Shown here in pieces: positions 17,625 to 26,633 of a stretch of 64,000 nucleotides of DNA. The number at the start of each line of letters is the position of its first letter. The first letter of the stretch is position 1. The DNA comes from Herbaspirillum sp. 3R11 (lineage in GTDB: Bacteria; Pseudomonadota; Gammaproteobacteria; Burkholderiales; Burkholderiaceae_D): NCBI RefSeq assembly GCF_004563925.1, contig NZ_SPNJ01000002.1:558001-622000 (forward strand), given 5' to 3'. The position numbers and the translations under genes are program-made. The notes beneath the pieces are model-generated. The model was not told the origin of the DNA, ran no database searches, and saw nothing but the letters and a program-made list of their open reading frames with translations.

Positions 17625-19238
17625 ATGCAAGAAGTCCTTAGGCGCAAAGAAAAGCTATCCATATATCTCGCTAAGTCATCTTCCTCTTCTGATGAGAAAT
17701 TAATAAAACTAGAAAATGCTAAGAATCCAGTTGCGCTTCAAATAAAAGAGGGTTCTGCAACTTTGTACGTGAAGCTTGACGTGCCTAGCAAAGTGCCGGA
17801 ATGGAGCCAGCTGCTAACAGCTAATCAAGACATTCCAGATGGTCTATTCGGGAAAAAGAGTAGCGTAGGAGCTGCGCTGATTGTGCGCGTCCACGGGCGT
17901 GTATTTCTGCTGAGTTTCGGAACCGGCTACCACCTATTGAGGGGAGACGGAATAGAGCGAGATTTTGGCTTGCGCGTCACTTTGAATTCTGTGGATCCTG
18001 ACAAGCTTCGTAGCTTAGACAAAGCCTCTTATGATAGTAATCCGCTCAATTCCAGAACACAAAGCACAAAGGACGCAGATGTATATGAACTCCACATCGA
18101 CTCCGAGATGGACTTGCTTTACGCCGTGACAGGCACATCAACGATCTCGCTATTTGGGGAGACAATTACAGGAAGGGACGCGTTAACGATCACGCCGGAA
18201 ATGGTGCTAGATGATTTGCCTGAGATCTTGGAGCAGGCTCTAAGAAAGTACGAAGCGAAATTGCCATTGCAGTTTGATTGGGTAGATAACATCAACAAGG
18301 TGAAGAATGACGAGACAATCGCAATTCTAGAGCTGGAGTTAGATGATAATTTATCGAATCCATCCAGGCCATCCACTATATGGATTGGCGAACCGGAGAT
18401 AGTGGATTGGGAGGGGCATGCGGGCTATTCATTTGAGAAAAATAAGAGATCTGGCCGCCATCCGGTTTTGAAATTGAGTCACTTAAAAGACTATCTATCC
18501 GAACATAATCTTGAGTTAACAGTTAACGCTCTAAAAAATATAGACGTTCACGTAAATGATGCGGACTATCACTCTATTAAATCTTGGTCTGCATATCGCT
18601 GCATTTATGCCGAGATATCAGTCGGTGAGGAGCGCTACATTCTACGTAACGGTATCTGGTATTTTATCAACCAAGATTTTGTCGCCAAGATTGATGCTTA
18701 TTTAGCCGACGTAAAAATCTATGAGCATTCCTTACCAACATATTTTCATGATTGCGAATCTGACTACAACATAGACGCTTCTGCTAGTGATAGCTCAATT
18801 GAGTTAATGGATAAAAAAAATATTCCAATTGGAGGGCCATACGATAAAGTTGAATTTTGCGATCTGATTAAAGACAGGACAGATCTTATTCATGTGAAAT
18901 ATTATCGAAGTTCTAGCACTCTGAGCCATCTCTTTGCACAGGGCTGCGTGGCATCAGAAGCGTTTATTAGTGATGTAGATTTTAGAAGTCGATTGAATAA
19001 ACGACTGCCAAAAAAAATGATGCTTTCCAATCCAATCAGTCGTCCAGATCCGCAGGATTACCGAATTGTATTTGCGATTGCTACAGATAAGAATCTTCCG
19101 AAAGATCTTCCTTTTTTTTCAAAGGTAACATTGAAGAACTCCTTAAAGACTCTCCGAGCTCTCGCTTTTCAAGTAGAAATAGCTAAGATCGACATTAATT
19201 CGGACTTATATCTCAGGAAAAAATTCAAGCCGAACTAG
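17625..19238 (+). CDS. TIGR04141 / DUF6119 family protein
   Basis: A 537-residue protein matching the plan of the sporadically distributed TIGR04141 (DUF6119) family. It has an N-terminal strand-rich region, then LFGKKSSVGAALIVRVHG, FLLSFGTGYHLL and FGLRVTLNSVDPDKLRSLD, then a region with DVYELHIDSEMDLLYAVTG and an acidic C-terminal half. Members occur patchily on islands near restriction and defence genes; their activity is not known to me. The ATG follows AGGGGAGGGCGA, a strong ribosome binding site. Codon use is AT-rich, unlike the core. It is alone on the plus strand, divergent from the three nuclease-like genes, and lies within the tRNA-Gly repeat segment, so a defence-related role is a reasonable inference. 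Confidence 0.75.
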   Translation: MQEVLRRKEKLSIYLAKSSSSSDEKLIKLENAKNPVALQIKEGSATLYVKLDVPSKVPEWSQLLTANQDIPDGLFGKKSSVGAALIVRVHGRVFLLSFGTGYHLLRGDGIERDFGLRVTLNSVDPDKLRSLDKASYDSNPLNSRTQSTKDADVYELHIDSEMDLLYAVTGTSTISLFGETITGRDALTITPEMVLDDLPEILEQALRKYEAKLPLQFDWVDNINKVKNDETIAILELELDDNLSNPSRPSTIWIGEPEIVDWEGHAGYSFEKNKRSGRHPVLKLSHLKDYLSEHNLELTVNALKNIDVHVNDADYHSIKSWSAYRCIYAEISVGEERYILRNGIWYFINQDFVAKIDAYLADVKIYEHSLPTYFHDCESDYNIDASASDSSIELMDKKNIPIGGPYDKVEFCDLIKDRTDLIHVKYYRSSSTLSHLFAQGCVASEAFISDVDFRSRLNKRLPKKMMLSNPISRPDPQDYRIVFAIATDKNLPKDLPFFSKVTLKNSLKTLRALAFQVEIAKIDINSDLYLRKKFKPN

Positions 19239-19649
19239 GTCAATTCGCATGCACTGACCCATCTAGAAAATAAAATATTTAACGATTAGAGGCCTGCGGC
19301 CGATTTTATTTTCATAGCGTTACCTCAAGATTTCCGTCCCAATTTGCAAACTTGAATCAAAGTTAATCTGCATTAGGGAAAGCCACTATGCGATCTAAAA
19401 AATATAGAAGATAGTCGACGCGGAAGCGAAAAGTGATTTGACCGCGAAGAAAATCGCAGCGAATTGCGGGATTGAGAACAGGCGCGATAACAGCGACCTA
19501 TCACACTGCATATGAGAAGCTCTCGGTGACCACGGTGGGGGCGAAACTGGGGTGGCTGCTAACTCGTTGATTAGGGTAGTCTTTTGATAGTTAGTGTAGA
19601 AGACAGCGCGGGAACCCGGATGAACAGTGGGTGTTTTTGATGCTGGGGG
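19239..19649. other. Right end of the island, no intact gene
   Basis: About 410 bases between the TIGR04141 gene and the right tRNA-Gly repeat. A decayed frame from about 19388 has two stops and then a stretch ending ...TAYEKLSVTTVGAKLGWLLTR at about 19570. I cannot place it. The sequence looks like worn-down island DNA. Confidence 0.45.
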
Positions 19650-19688
19650 GCTTGGGAAGCTTCTGCTCTACCATTGAGCTACACCCGC
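19650..19688 (-). repeat. Right 39-bp tRNA-Gly 5'-half repeat (island boundary)
   Basis: Identical over 39 bases to 14315-14353. On the minus strand it is the first 39 nt of tRNA-Gly(CCC), through the anticodon loop and two bases beyond. Identity stops there, so crossover in the anticodon arm is likely. Just outside it (19689-19720), on the same strand, lies TATAGT about a dozen bases upstream of the tRNA 5' end, as expected for the native tRNA promoter. To the right the GC-rich core begins. Confidence 0.85.
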
Positions 19689-19774
19689 GTTAGGTGCGGA
19701 CTATACCGGGTTACGGGTGGTTATTTCTGGCGTTGGAAAATTGCTGGGGGCATTACTGCTGCGGTCGTTTTTCG

Positions 19775-21163
19775 TTATTCTTTGGAAGACCAAATGGTCT
19801 TATTCTTACGAATATCAACAAACCGCTCTGTCCCATCTTCATCCGTCACCGATTTGAAAAGAGCATTTCCTGTACGGTCGAAGTAATCCATGCAATTGCC
19901 ATTTAGCTTGCGGACAGACAACAGACCATTCTCGAAAAAGGCCAGGTCCTGCGCGTAATTCAATGGTAGAAAAAAATCCCCCTTTGAATTGATTTTTAGC
20001 CATCGGCCATTTTTCTTTACCTCAGCAATGCCTTCGTCGAAACGATGTACTTGCTCGTATTGCGCGGCAATGACGATCTTTCCGTCGCCGTCGAGAAATC
20101 CCCATTGGCCGTTGGTCTTGAAAGAAATACGATCTTCAGCGCGCCATTCCATGCCTTCATAGACCGGCGGGACAACTATCTTTCCCAGATCGTCAACCAG
20201 ACCCACTCGGAAGTCTCTGCGGATCATGGTTACTCCATCGCTCCAGATAGAGATCTCCGAGTCGTATTCTGGAGCCAGAATGACGCGCCCCTTGTCGTTC
20301 ACCAGTCCGTGTTTTCCTTGATATCGAAAATCATATGCGGCGTTGCGCTGTCCGTCGATCTTCGTGATATGTGCCGGATCAGTGATTTCTTGAGGCCAGA
20401 GGTCAAGAAGCTGGAAGTCCATGCCTCGTTGAACAAGAATTTTTTTGTCCACTGTTATAGCGATGAAGCCTTCGATGCTACGGGTTTCCATGCCATTGAG
20501 ATCAAGCAAGAAGGTCCTGTCCTGTCCGTGCGCGACGACTACGCCATTTTCCAGCACCAAGAAAGGGGCGTTGACCGAATAAATCTTACGCGTACGCAGA
20601 TCAATCCATCCGCTCTTGTCGTTCTCCATATAAATGGCGACGCTGGGGGACTCCACGCGCAGAAAGCCTCCTCCGAAAGACGCCACGTCGAACAACGCCT
20701 TTCCTGCCTTATCCATCAAAACCTCGCGATTATCCGCAGTCTGCATCACGGTAAAGCCGTGTCGATAATCCGAAGGAAATATCCCAATTGCGCCATTGGC
20801 CGGCCGATTTTTCTCATCCAGGTAAAATGCCACGCCGTTGAGTTGCACAGGCCTCAGACCTTCCGTAAGGGGGGTGATCAGATCAAATTTGATCGGGAGC
20901 AACGCGTTCCCTCGCAAATCGACGGTACCGACTTTCCCTTGGTCACGCACGCGTATGACGCCATATTCCAGCCGGATATCGGTTCTTTCATATTTCGGCT
21001 CAACAAGGACTTTTCCGCTCTCACTGAAAATGCCCATCTTCCCGCCGCCGCAAAAAGAGTGATAATCCTTCTGCGACTCGCTCGCAATGGCGCCATCGGG
21101 AGCGATGCATATCGCGATGACGAAAAAGGCCACGCTGCTGTTAAACAATCTGGAGATGGACAT
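19775..21163 (-). CDS. Exported WG-repeat protein
   Basis: From the ATG at 21163 the product has 462 residues. It starts with a signal peptide (MSISRLFNSSVAFFVIAICIAPDGAIA). It then has several WG-type beta repeats of about 35-45 residues with the pattern G-x-V/L-D-x-x-G-K-V-V/I-P-x-Y, for example GLVNDKGRVILAPEYD, VGLVDDLGKIVVPPVYE and WGFLDGDGKIVIAAQYE. Such repeats are thought to form extracytoplasmic binding scaffolds, and no enzymatic role is known. The frame opens further upstream to 21313, but the 21163 start is the only one giving a signal peptide. It is the first core gene beyond the right tRNA repeat, and its stop is under 100 bases from that boundary. Confidence 0.85.
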   Translation of the reverse strand: MSISRLFNSSVAFFVIAICIAPDGAIASESQKDYHSFCGGGKMGIFSESGKVLVEPKYERTDIRLEYGVIRVRDQGKVGTVDLRGNALLPIKFDLITPLTEGLRPVQLNGVAFYLDEKNRPANGAIGIFPSDYRHGFTVMQTADNREVLMDKAGKALFDVASFGGGFLRVESPSVAIYMENDKSGWIDLRTRKIYSVNAPFLVLENGVVVAHGQDRTFLLDLNGMETRSIEGFIAITVDKKILVQRGMDFQLLDLWPQEITDPAHITKIDGQRNAAYDFRYQGKHGLVNDKGRVILAPEYDSEISIWSDGVTMIRRDFRVGLVDDLGKIVVPPVYEGMEWRAEDRISFKTNGQWGFLDGDGKIVIAAQYEQVHRFDEGIAEVKKNGRWLKINSKGDFFLPLNYAQDLAFFENGLLSVRKLNGNCMDYFDRTGNALFKSVTDEDGTERFVDIRKNKTIWSSKE

Positions 21164-21375
21164 ATTTAGGAATAGGGGTGACAGGCAGTCCGGATGATAC
21201 CGAATCGAGTCAGCGGTCTCAAGAAAAGGCGAGCCGAGTGGAGTTAAGCCCTTGGGCCGGACCAAGGCTGATCGAGAAACTAAGCCGCTAACGGCCAACC
21301 TCAGCATCCGCATCTGACTGAGTCTTCTGCCTCAGTGTTCACGCACCACTGATGTCATAATATCGACCCTCAGAC

Positions 21376-22656
21376 ATGCATCGCGCATTCCCCGTCACAA
21401 CCACAGAAAGCACCTCGATGACACGTGCGGCCCAAGAAACCAAGCCAACCAAAACAACATGGGTCAGCTTGCCCGACAGAAAGATCAGCGCCACCCGGAT
21501 GATCATCGCCTATGTCGTTGGCGTGGCAGTGACGGCGCTGTTGTTCCTGGCGGCGTACTTTCTGCTCGACAACATCATCATCGAACAACGCAGCGCCGCA
21601 CAGCGCGTTCATGTCGTCGAACAACAGCGCGCGCTGTCGCAACGCATCGCACTGCTGAGCACTGACCTGTACGTTGGCGATACCTCCACCAGCGAGGCCT
21701 TGCAGAATGCCGTCAGCCAGATGGAGCGCTTGCAAGATACGCTCAGCGGTAAAGCCGACCCCGCTGCCCGCCAGCTGACTGCGGCTGAACATGAACTGTA
21801 TTTTGGAGGCAACGCGCCGCTCGATGCCGAGGTCCGCAGCTTCCTGGACGACACGCGCCGCTTCATGACGGCGACCACGATGAGCGCCGGCGACGCGGCC
21901 TACAAGGCGCTGCAACACCATTCCCGCGAGTTGCTGTTGCCTGCGCTGGATCGCGCGGCGGCGTTGTTCGCCGGGCAAGCCGATGCCCGCATTGAACAGG
22001 CACGCCTGGCGCAACAGGTTTTGCTGGTGCTGCTGCTGATTGTGCTGGCGTTGGAGGCGTTGCTGATCTTCCGTCCCCTGATCACGAAAATCCGCCTCTA
22101 CAATGCGCACCTCTACGAGATGGCTACCCTCGACCCGCTCACCGGACTCGCCAATCGGCGCCAATTCGATGAATATTCCAACCGCGAATTCCGGCTGGCG
22201 CGTCGTACGGCGAAGCCCTTGTCGATGGCAGTCTGCGATATCGATCAGTTCCAGCAGATCAATGACAAGCATGGACGCGCCGTCGGTGATGCCGTGCTGC
22301 GCCGCTTCGGCGAACTGGCGTCGCGCATTTTGCGTGACACGGACATCATCAGCCGCGTCGGCGGTGAAGAATTTGCCTTGGCGCTGCCCGTCATGAATCT
22401 GCACGGCGCGATGATCATCGCCGAAAAACTGCGTCGCGGCATCGCCGACGATCGCAGCGACAATCTGCCGCCTTTCACCATCTGCGTAGGCGTCGCCGTC
22501 AGTGAGCATGGCGACAAGAACATGGACGCTCTCTTGCAGCGTGCCGACAGCGCCTTGCAGATGGCCAAGTCAGAGGGACAGAATCGGATTTCCTGCCTGA
22601 ACAGGCCGATGACGGAAAAGCCAACGCCCAGCGATGCCGTTCCTCAAGATTCCTGA
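21376..22656 (+). CDS. Membrane diguanylate cyclase with a PilJ-like sensor
   Basis: A 426-residue protein. A membrane helix (about residues 42-65) is followed by a periplasmic helical sensor of the PilJ / type IV pili MCP type (VEQQRALSQRIALLSTDLYVG). A second helix (about 218-235, VLLVLLLIVLALEALLIF) and a GGDEF domain follow. The GGDEF domain has DPLTGLANRR, the catalytic GGEEF and an intact allosteric I-site RDTD five residues before it, so it should make cyclic di-GMP from GTP and be product-inhibited. An ATG at 21418 is an alternative start; neither has a strong ribosome binding site. It is a single gene, divergent from the WG-repeat gene. Confidence 0.88.
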   Translation: MHRAFPVTTTESTSMTRAAQETKPTKTTWVSLPDRKISATRMIIAYVVGVAVTALLFLAAYFLLDNIIIEQRSAAQRVHVVEQQRALSQRIALLSTDLYVGDTSTSEALQNAVSQMERLQDTLSGKADPAARQLTAAEHELYFGGNAPLDAEVRSFLDDTRRFMTATTMSAGDAAYKALQHHSRELLLPALDRAAALFAGQADARIEQARLAQQVLLVLLLIVLALEALLIFRPLITKIRLYNAHLYEMATLDPLTGLANRRQFDEYSNREFRLARRTAKPLSMAVCDIDQFQQINDKHGRAVGDAVLRRFGELASRILRDTDIISRVGGEEFALALPVMNLHGAMIIAEKLRRGIADDRSDNLPPFTICVGVAVSEHGDKNMDALLQRADSALQMAKSEGQNRISCLNRPMTEKPTPSDAVPQDS

Positions 22657-22730
22657 GTCAGACGGTGTAGCGAAGTGTTGAGGGATGGTCCGACGTAGCT
22701 GCTGCTGTCGGCCATCCGGTTGATTTGATG

Positions 22731-23558
22731 TCAGGCAGTAAACTTCAACGTCATTCCCCGCAGTGCAATCCCACCGAATTCCATATTCCAGGTTTCCCCG
22801 GCACTCACCGGGAACGCCGCAGTCAGCGTGCCGGTCGTGATGATTTCTCCGGCCTGAATCGGGCGGCGGATTTCTTGTTTCGCTAGCACGGCGATCAGAT
22901 GCGCCGTCGCGGCGAGCGGGCTGCCGAGTGCGTTTGCGCCTTTGCCGGTTTCGCGCAAGGCGCCATCACAGAGCAGATCCACGGAGCATGACGCCAGCTG
23001 CGTCAACGCATCGCTGCCCAAGCCGGCCAGCGAGGTGCGTTCTCCCACAAACAATCTTCCATGCAATCCGCCATCGGCAATGGTGTCAGGGGCTTTGAAC
23101 TGCCAGCCTGGATAGTGCGACTGCACGATTTCAAACGCCGGCGCGATCCAGTCTATGCAATCGATCAGCGCGGCGATGCCAGCATCTTCCGGCGGCGCCT
23201 TGTGGAAGTGCAGGGCGATCTCGGGTTCGATCTTCGGCTCGGCCAGCTGCGCGACGCTGCATGTTCCCTGCGATCCGGCGACATGTACGATAGTGCGGTC
23301 GTACATGTGTCCCCATACCGGTTCCTCCACGCCGTACTTCGCCCACATCGCAGCGTTGGTGAAGCCGATCTTGCGGCCGGCAGCGAGGGCGCCTTGCGCC
23401 AGCCTTTGCTGGTGGATCAGGTCGGCGACTTGGTAGGCGGCAGTGACGTCGAAGCCGGGCGCCTGCGTGGTGATGGGCGCGATCTGGCGCGCATGGTCTT
23501 GCGCTTGCAGCAGTTGCGCGGCGATGGCGTGCTTGTCGGGAACGTTATCAGTTGTCAT
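22731..23558 (-). CDS. 2-keto-4-pentenoate hydratase-type protein
   Basis: A 275-residue member of the fumarylacetoacetate hydrolase superfamily, hydratase branch (MhpD/HpaH-like). Landmarks are GRKIGFTN (near residue 62), EPEIALHFHK (metal-binding E-x-E), AFEIVQSHYPGW and the C-terminal GEIITTGTLTAAFPVSAGE. Relatives hydrate 2-oxopent-4-enoate-type intermediates in meta-cleavage of aromatics or decarboxylate related keto acids. No other aromatic-degradation gene is next to it, so its substrate cannot be told. It is leftward, with TRIC and LysR genes further upstream on the same strand, but the 219-base gap speaks against an operon. Confidence 0.85.
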   Translation of the reverse strand: MTTDNVPDKHAIAAQLLQAQDHARQIAPITTQAPGFDVTAAYQVADLIHQQRLAQGALAAGRKIGFTNAAMWAKYGVEEPVWGHMYDRTIVHVAGSQGTCSVAQLAEPKIEPEIALHFHKAPPEDAGIAALIDCIDWIAPAFEIVQSHYPGWQFKAPDTIADGGLHGRLFVGERTSLAGLGSDALTQLASCSVDLLCDGALRETGKGANALGSPLAATAHLIAVLAKQEIRRPIQAGEIITTGTLTAAFPVSAGETWNMEFGGIALRGMTLKFTA

Positions 23559-23777
23559 GCGGCCGGCTCCGATGGTGGACTATTGATTGTCAGGTTGTTG
23601 TATGGCGGACGAACTTGGAGCGACCATTCTGCGCGCGCAGGCACAGCGGCAACAAGAGAGAAGAATTCAGCGGAAGGCGGCTATGCGCGGTGTTTGTTTC
23701 AACAGATGAACAGCGCGTCGCCTTTGCATGAAAAAAACTACAGTGCGCCGCGCAGGCGGGTGCTCCGGAGAATGACC

Positions 23778-24404
23778 TTATTCGAAACCGCGAATGTCCT
23801 TGTCGTTGAATTTCGGCAGCGTCCAGTGATAACGAATCGCCAGCAGCCGGAATAGAAATCCCACGCCCAGCGCGCTCAGCGTCGCCACCGACGCATCGAC
23901 TTCCAGCCACAGCAGGCCGACATACAGCGCCCCCGTGACCAGCGAGACGCTGGCATAGACTTCGCGTTGCAGCACCAGCGGGATTTCGTTGCACAGCACG
24001 TCGCGCAACAGGCCGCCGAAGACGCCGGTGATCATGCCGAATATCACCACCACAAAAGGATTGAAATGCGCGAAGCCGCGTGCGATGTCGCAGCCGATGA
24101 TGGTGAAGGCGACCAGGCCGAGCGCGTCGACGATCAGGAAGGCCGATTTGAAATGATGCATCTTGCGCGCCGCCACGGCGGTGACGACGGCGGCGCAGAT
24201 GGTGAAGGCGAGATATTCAGGATGCGCCACCCATCCCAGCGGATAGTAGCCGATCAATATGTCGCGCACGGTGCCGCCGCCCAATGCGGCGACGGTACCG
24301 ATCAGGCAGATGCCGAACAGGTCCATCTCGCGGCGAATGCCCATGATGGCGCCGGACATGGCTTCGGCGGAGATGGCGATCAGGTAGATGGTGTATAGCA
24401 GCAT
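23778..24404 (-). CDS. TRIC-type (UPF0126) inner-membrane channel
   Basis: A 208-residue, seven-helix membrane protein with two repeats that each contain the family's glycine-rich motif: ALGGGTVRDILIG near residue 40 and GVFGGLLRDVLCNEIPLVL near residue 127. The bacterial homologues of trimeric intracellular cation channels (UPF0126, YadS-like) have this arrangement. They are thought to conduct monovalent cations, though some relatives are linked to glycine uptake. A LysR regulator gene ends about 70 bases upstream on the same strand. Confidence 0.88.
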   Translation of the reverse strand: MLLYTIYLIAISAEAMSGAIMGIRREMDLFGICLIGTVAALGGGTVRDILIGYYPLGWVAHPEYLAFTICAAVVTAVAARKMHHFKSAFLIVDALGLVAFTIIGCDIARGFAHFNPFVVVIFGMITGVFGGLLRDVLCNEIPLVLQREVYASVSLVTGALYVGLLWLEVDASVATLSALGVGFLFRLLAIRYHWTLPKFNDKDIRGFE

Positions 24405-24475
24405 CGGCGTCGGCCTCGTTTTGTCATTGTCAAAGAATACCGGAGATGCCGATTCTGTATCTCTTTAGTTCGAAT

Positions 24476-25372
24476 TCACGCCAGCAAATCCTGCCGCTCC
24501 TGCACGATCTCCGCCACCAATTCGGCGATGCGTTGCACGCGTGGCGAGCGGCGCAGGTCGGGATGTACGGTGAGCCACAACTCGCGCTGCCACGGCGGCT
24601 GGCCGCTGTCGAACTCCGTCAGTTCGGCGTCGCCGCGCGCGATGAAGTGCGGCAGGATGGTCAGGCCGAGGCCGGCGCGGCAGGCCTGGTGCAGCAGCGA
24701 AAAATCATTGGCCGTCATGACATACGGCGCACCGTCGGCGTACTGCGCCAGCCAGGCCTGGTGCGGACCGCCTTGCAGCGCTTCGCCGTAGCCGATGAAT
24801 TCACGTTTGCTGCGCGCCGTGCGCTTCCAGCGCGCGTGGCCGTACAGGCCGTAGCCGGCGTTGCCGAGACGGCGCGCCATCAGGCCGGGATCGTCCGGAC
24901 GCGACAGCCGCAACGCCAGGTCGGCATCGCGCCGGTGCAGGTTGGCGGCGCGGATTTCACCGACCATGTCGAGTTGGATGCCTTCCCAGCGCTTGTGTTG
25001 CTGCGCCATCAATGGCATCAGGAAATGGCTGGTCAGGGCCGGCGGCGCCGACAGCCGCACCGTGCCCTGCATCGCCGTCATGCCTTGCACGGCGCGGCCG
25101 AAGGCGTGGGCTTCGAGCTCGATACGTTCGGCGGCGTCGAGCAGGGTCTTGCCTTCGTCGGTCAGTTGCCAGCCGCGCGGCAGGCGGTCGAACAGGCGCA
25201 GCTGGATCGCGCCTTCCAGCGCGCCGATGCGGCGCGACACGGTCGAGTGTTCCACCGCAAGTTCGCGCGCCGCCGCCGACAGGCTGCCGCCGCGCGCAAG
25301 GCTGAGGAAATAGCGCACGTCGTCCCACGACAACTGCTCGGGCGATATGGCTGGTTTCGATGATTTTTGCAC
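24476..25372 (-). CDS. LysR-family transcriptional regulator
   Basis: A 298-residue LysR protein. The N-terminal winged helix-turn-helix (about residues 16-74) reads LSWDDVRYFLSLARGGSLSAAARELAVEHSTVSRRIGALE. The effector domain follows with the typical SAPPALTSHFLMPLM strand. It resembles the CrgA/DsdC-like group that often controls a divergently transcribed oxidoreductase. It is divergent from the quinone oxidoreductase gene with about 90 bases between the starts, so that gene is the likely target. The effector is unknown. Confidence 0.9.
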   Translation of the reverse strand: MQKSSKPAISPEQLSWDDVRYFLSLARGGSLSAAARELAVEHSTVSRRIGALEGAIQLRLFDRLPRGWQLTDEGKTLLDAAERIELEAHAFGRAVQGMTAMQGTVRLSAPPALTSHFLMPLMAQQHKRWEGIQLDMVGEIRAANLHRRDADLALRLSRPDDPGLMARRLGNAGYGLYGHARWKRTARSKREFIGYGEALQGGPHQAWLAQYADGAPYVMTANDFSLLHQACRAGLGLTILPHFIARGDAELTEFDSGQPPWQRELWLTVHPDLRRSPRVQRIAELVAEIVQERQDLLA

Positions 25373-25462
25373 AGGACTTGCGCCTAAATAGGGAATTCCG
25401 TTCGATTTTGCACGAAGTTATTCTGAGCGTCCACCTTCCTCATTCTTCACAGGAGCACAGAT

Positions 25463-26455
25463 ATGACCGCAGCCACCGCAACTACCACCGAGCTTATCGA
25501 ACTGACCGCCTATGGTGACGCCGCAAATTTCAAACTCGTTGCGCGCACCTTGCCGCCGTTGGCTGCGGGGGCGGTGCGCGTGCGCCAGCATGTCGCCGGC
25601 GTCAATTACGTCGACGTCTATCAGCGCATCGGGCGTTATCCCTTGCCTTTGCCGGCGGTGCTCGGTGTCGAAGGCAGCGGCGTGATCACGGCGGTCGGTG
25701 CGGGCGTGGACGCGTCACGCGTCGGCCAGCGCGTGGCGTGGTCGGCCACCAACGGCAGCTACGCGCAACTGGTCGACATTGCCGCCGAACGCGCCGTTGC
25801 GTTGCCTGACAAGGTCTCGTTCGAGCAGGGCGGCGCCGGCCTGTTGCGCAGCATGACCGCCTACCTGCTGCTGAATCACTATGGCCGCTTGCAGCCCGGC
25901 CAGACGGTGCTGGTGCATGCTGCTGCCGGCGGGCTTGGCCTGGTGCTCACGCAATGGGCCAAGGCGATGGGCGCGCGCGTGATCGGCACCGTCAGCAGCG
26001 ACGAGAAGGCAGCGCTGGCGCACTCGCGCGGACTCGACCAGGCGATCAACTATCGCGAGCAGGATTTTGTCGCTGCGGCGCGCGAGTACACCGGGGGCCG
26101 CGGCGCCGACATCGTCGTGGACGGCATCGGCGGTGCACATTTCCTGCGCAGCATCGAAGCCACGCGCAGCGGCGGCATGGCCGTCACCATCGGCTCGATT
26201 TCGGGCGAAGGCGCACCGGCCGAAGCATTGGCGGCGGCGCAGTTGCGCGGCGTGTTGATGGAGCGCCCGAGCATCCTGTCCTTCATCAAGGACCTCGCTC
26301 AATATCGCCTCGCGACTGCCGCCGCCATGACGCGCCTGGAGGCCGGATTGGTCATCGACGTCGCCGGCCGTCTGCCGCTGGCGCAGGTTGCCGAGGCGCA
26401 TCGTTTGCTGGAGGCAGGCGCGGCGCAGGGCGCGTTGTTGCTGGAGATGAACTGA
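25463..26455 (+). CDS. NADPH:quinone oxidoreductase (Qor-type, zinc-free MDR)
   Basis: A 330-residue medium-chain dehydrogenase/reductase. The N-terminal GroES-like fold has VAGVNYVDVYQRIGRYPLPLP and LGVEGSGVITAVG. The Rossmann domain has VLVHAAAGGLGLVLTQWAKAMGARVIGTVSSDEK with the AAxxGxG nucleotide-binding turn. No zinc-ligand cysteines are present, as in the QOR branch. The expected reaction is NADPH-dependent one-electron reduction of quinones or reduction of enones, in the cytoplasm. The start follows CACAGGAGCACAGAT. It is divergent from the LysR regulator, which probably controls it. Expression may respond to electrophiles, but that is inference. Confidence 0.92.
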   Translation: MTAATATTTELIELTAYGDAANFKLVARTLPPLAAGAVRVRQHVAGVNYVDVYQRIGRYPLPLPAVLGVEGSGVITAVGAGVDASRVGQRVAWSATNGSYAQLVDIAAERAVALPDKVSFEQGGAGLLRSMTAYLLLNHYGRLQPGQTVLVHAAAGGLGLVLTQWAKAMGARVIGTVSSDEKAALAHSRGLDQAINYREQDFVAAAREYTGGRGADIVVDGIGGAHFLRSIEATRSGGMAVTIGSISGEGAPAEALAAAQLRGVLMERPSILSFIKDLAQYRLATAAAMTRLEAGLVIDVAGRLPLAQVAEAHRLLEAGAAQGALLLEMN

Positions 26456-26633
26456 CCGGCGCGGATACGACCACGCAGTTGTGGCCGCCGCGCCACGCTG
26501 TGCGGCGATGTAGTGGCGGAACAGGAGGAGCAATACCACGCTCATTGTCGTAAAGACAATGGAGGCGCGCGCGCACAATCGATCGGTCATCAATGACGCC
26601 GTCGCCTTTGAGGCGTGGGAGCGGGGGGATCCG

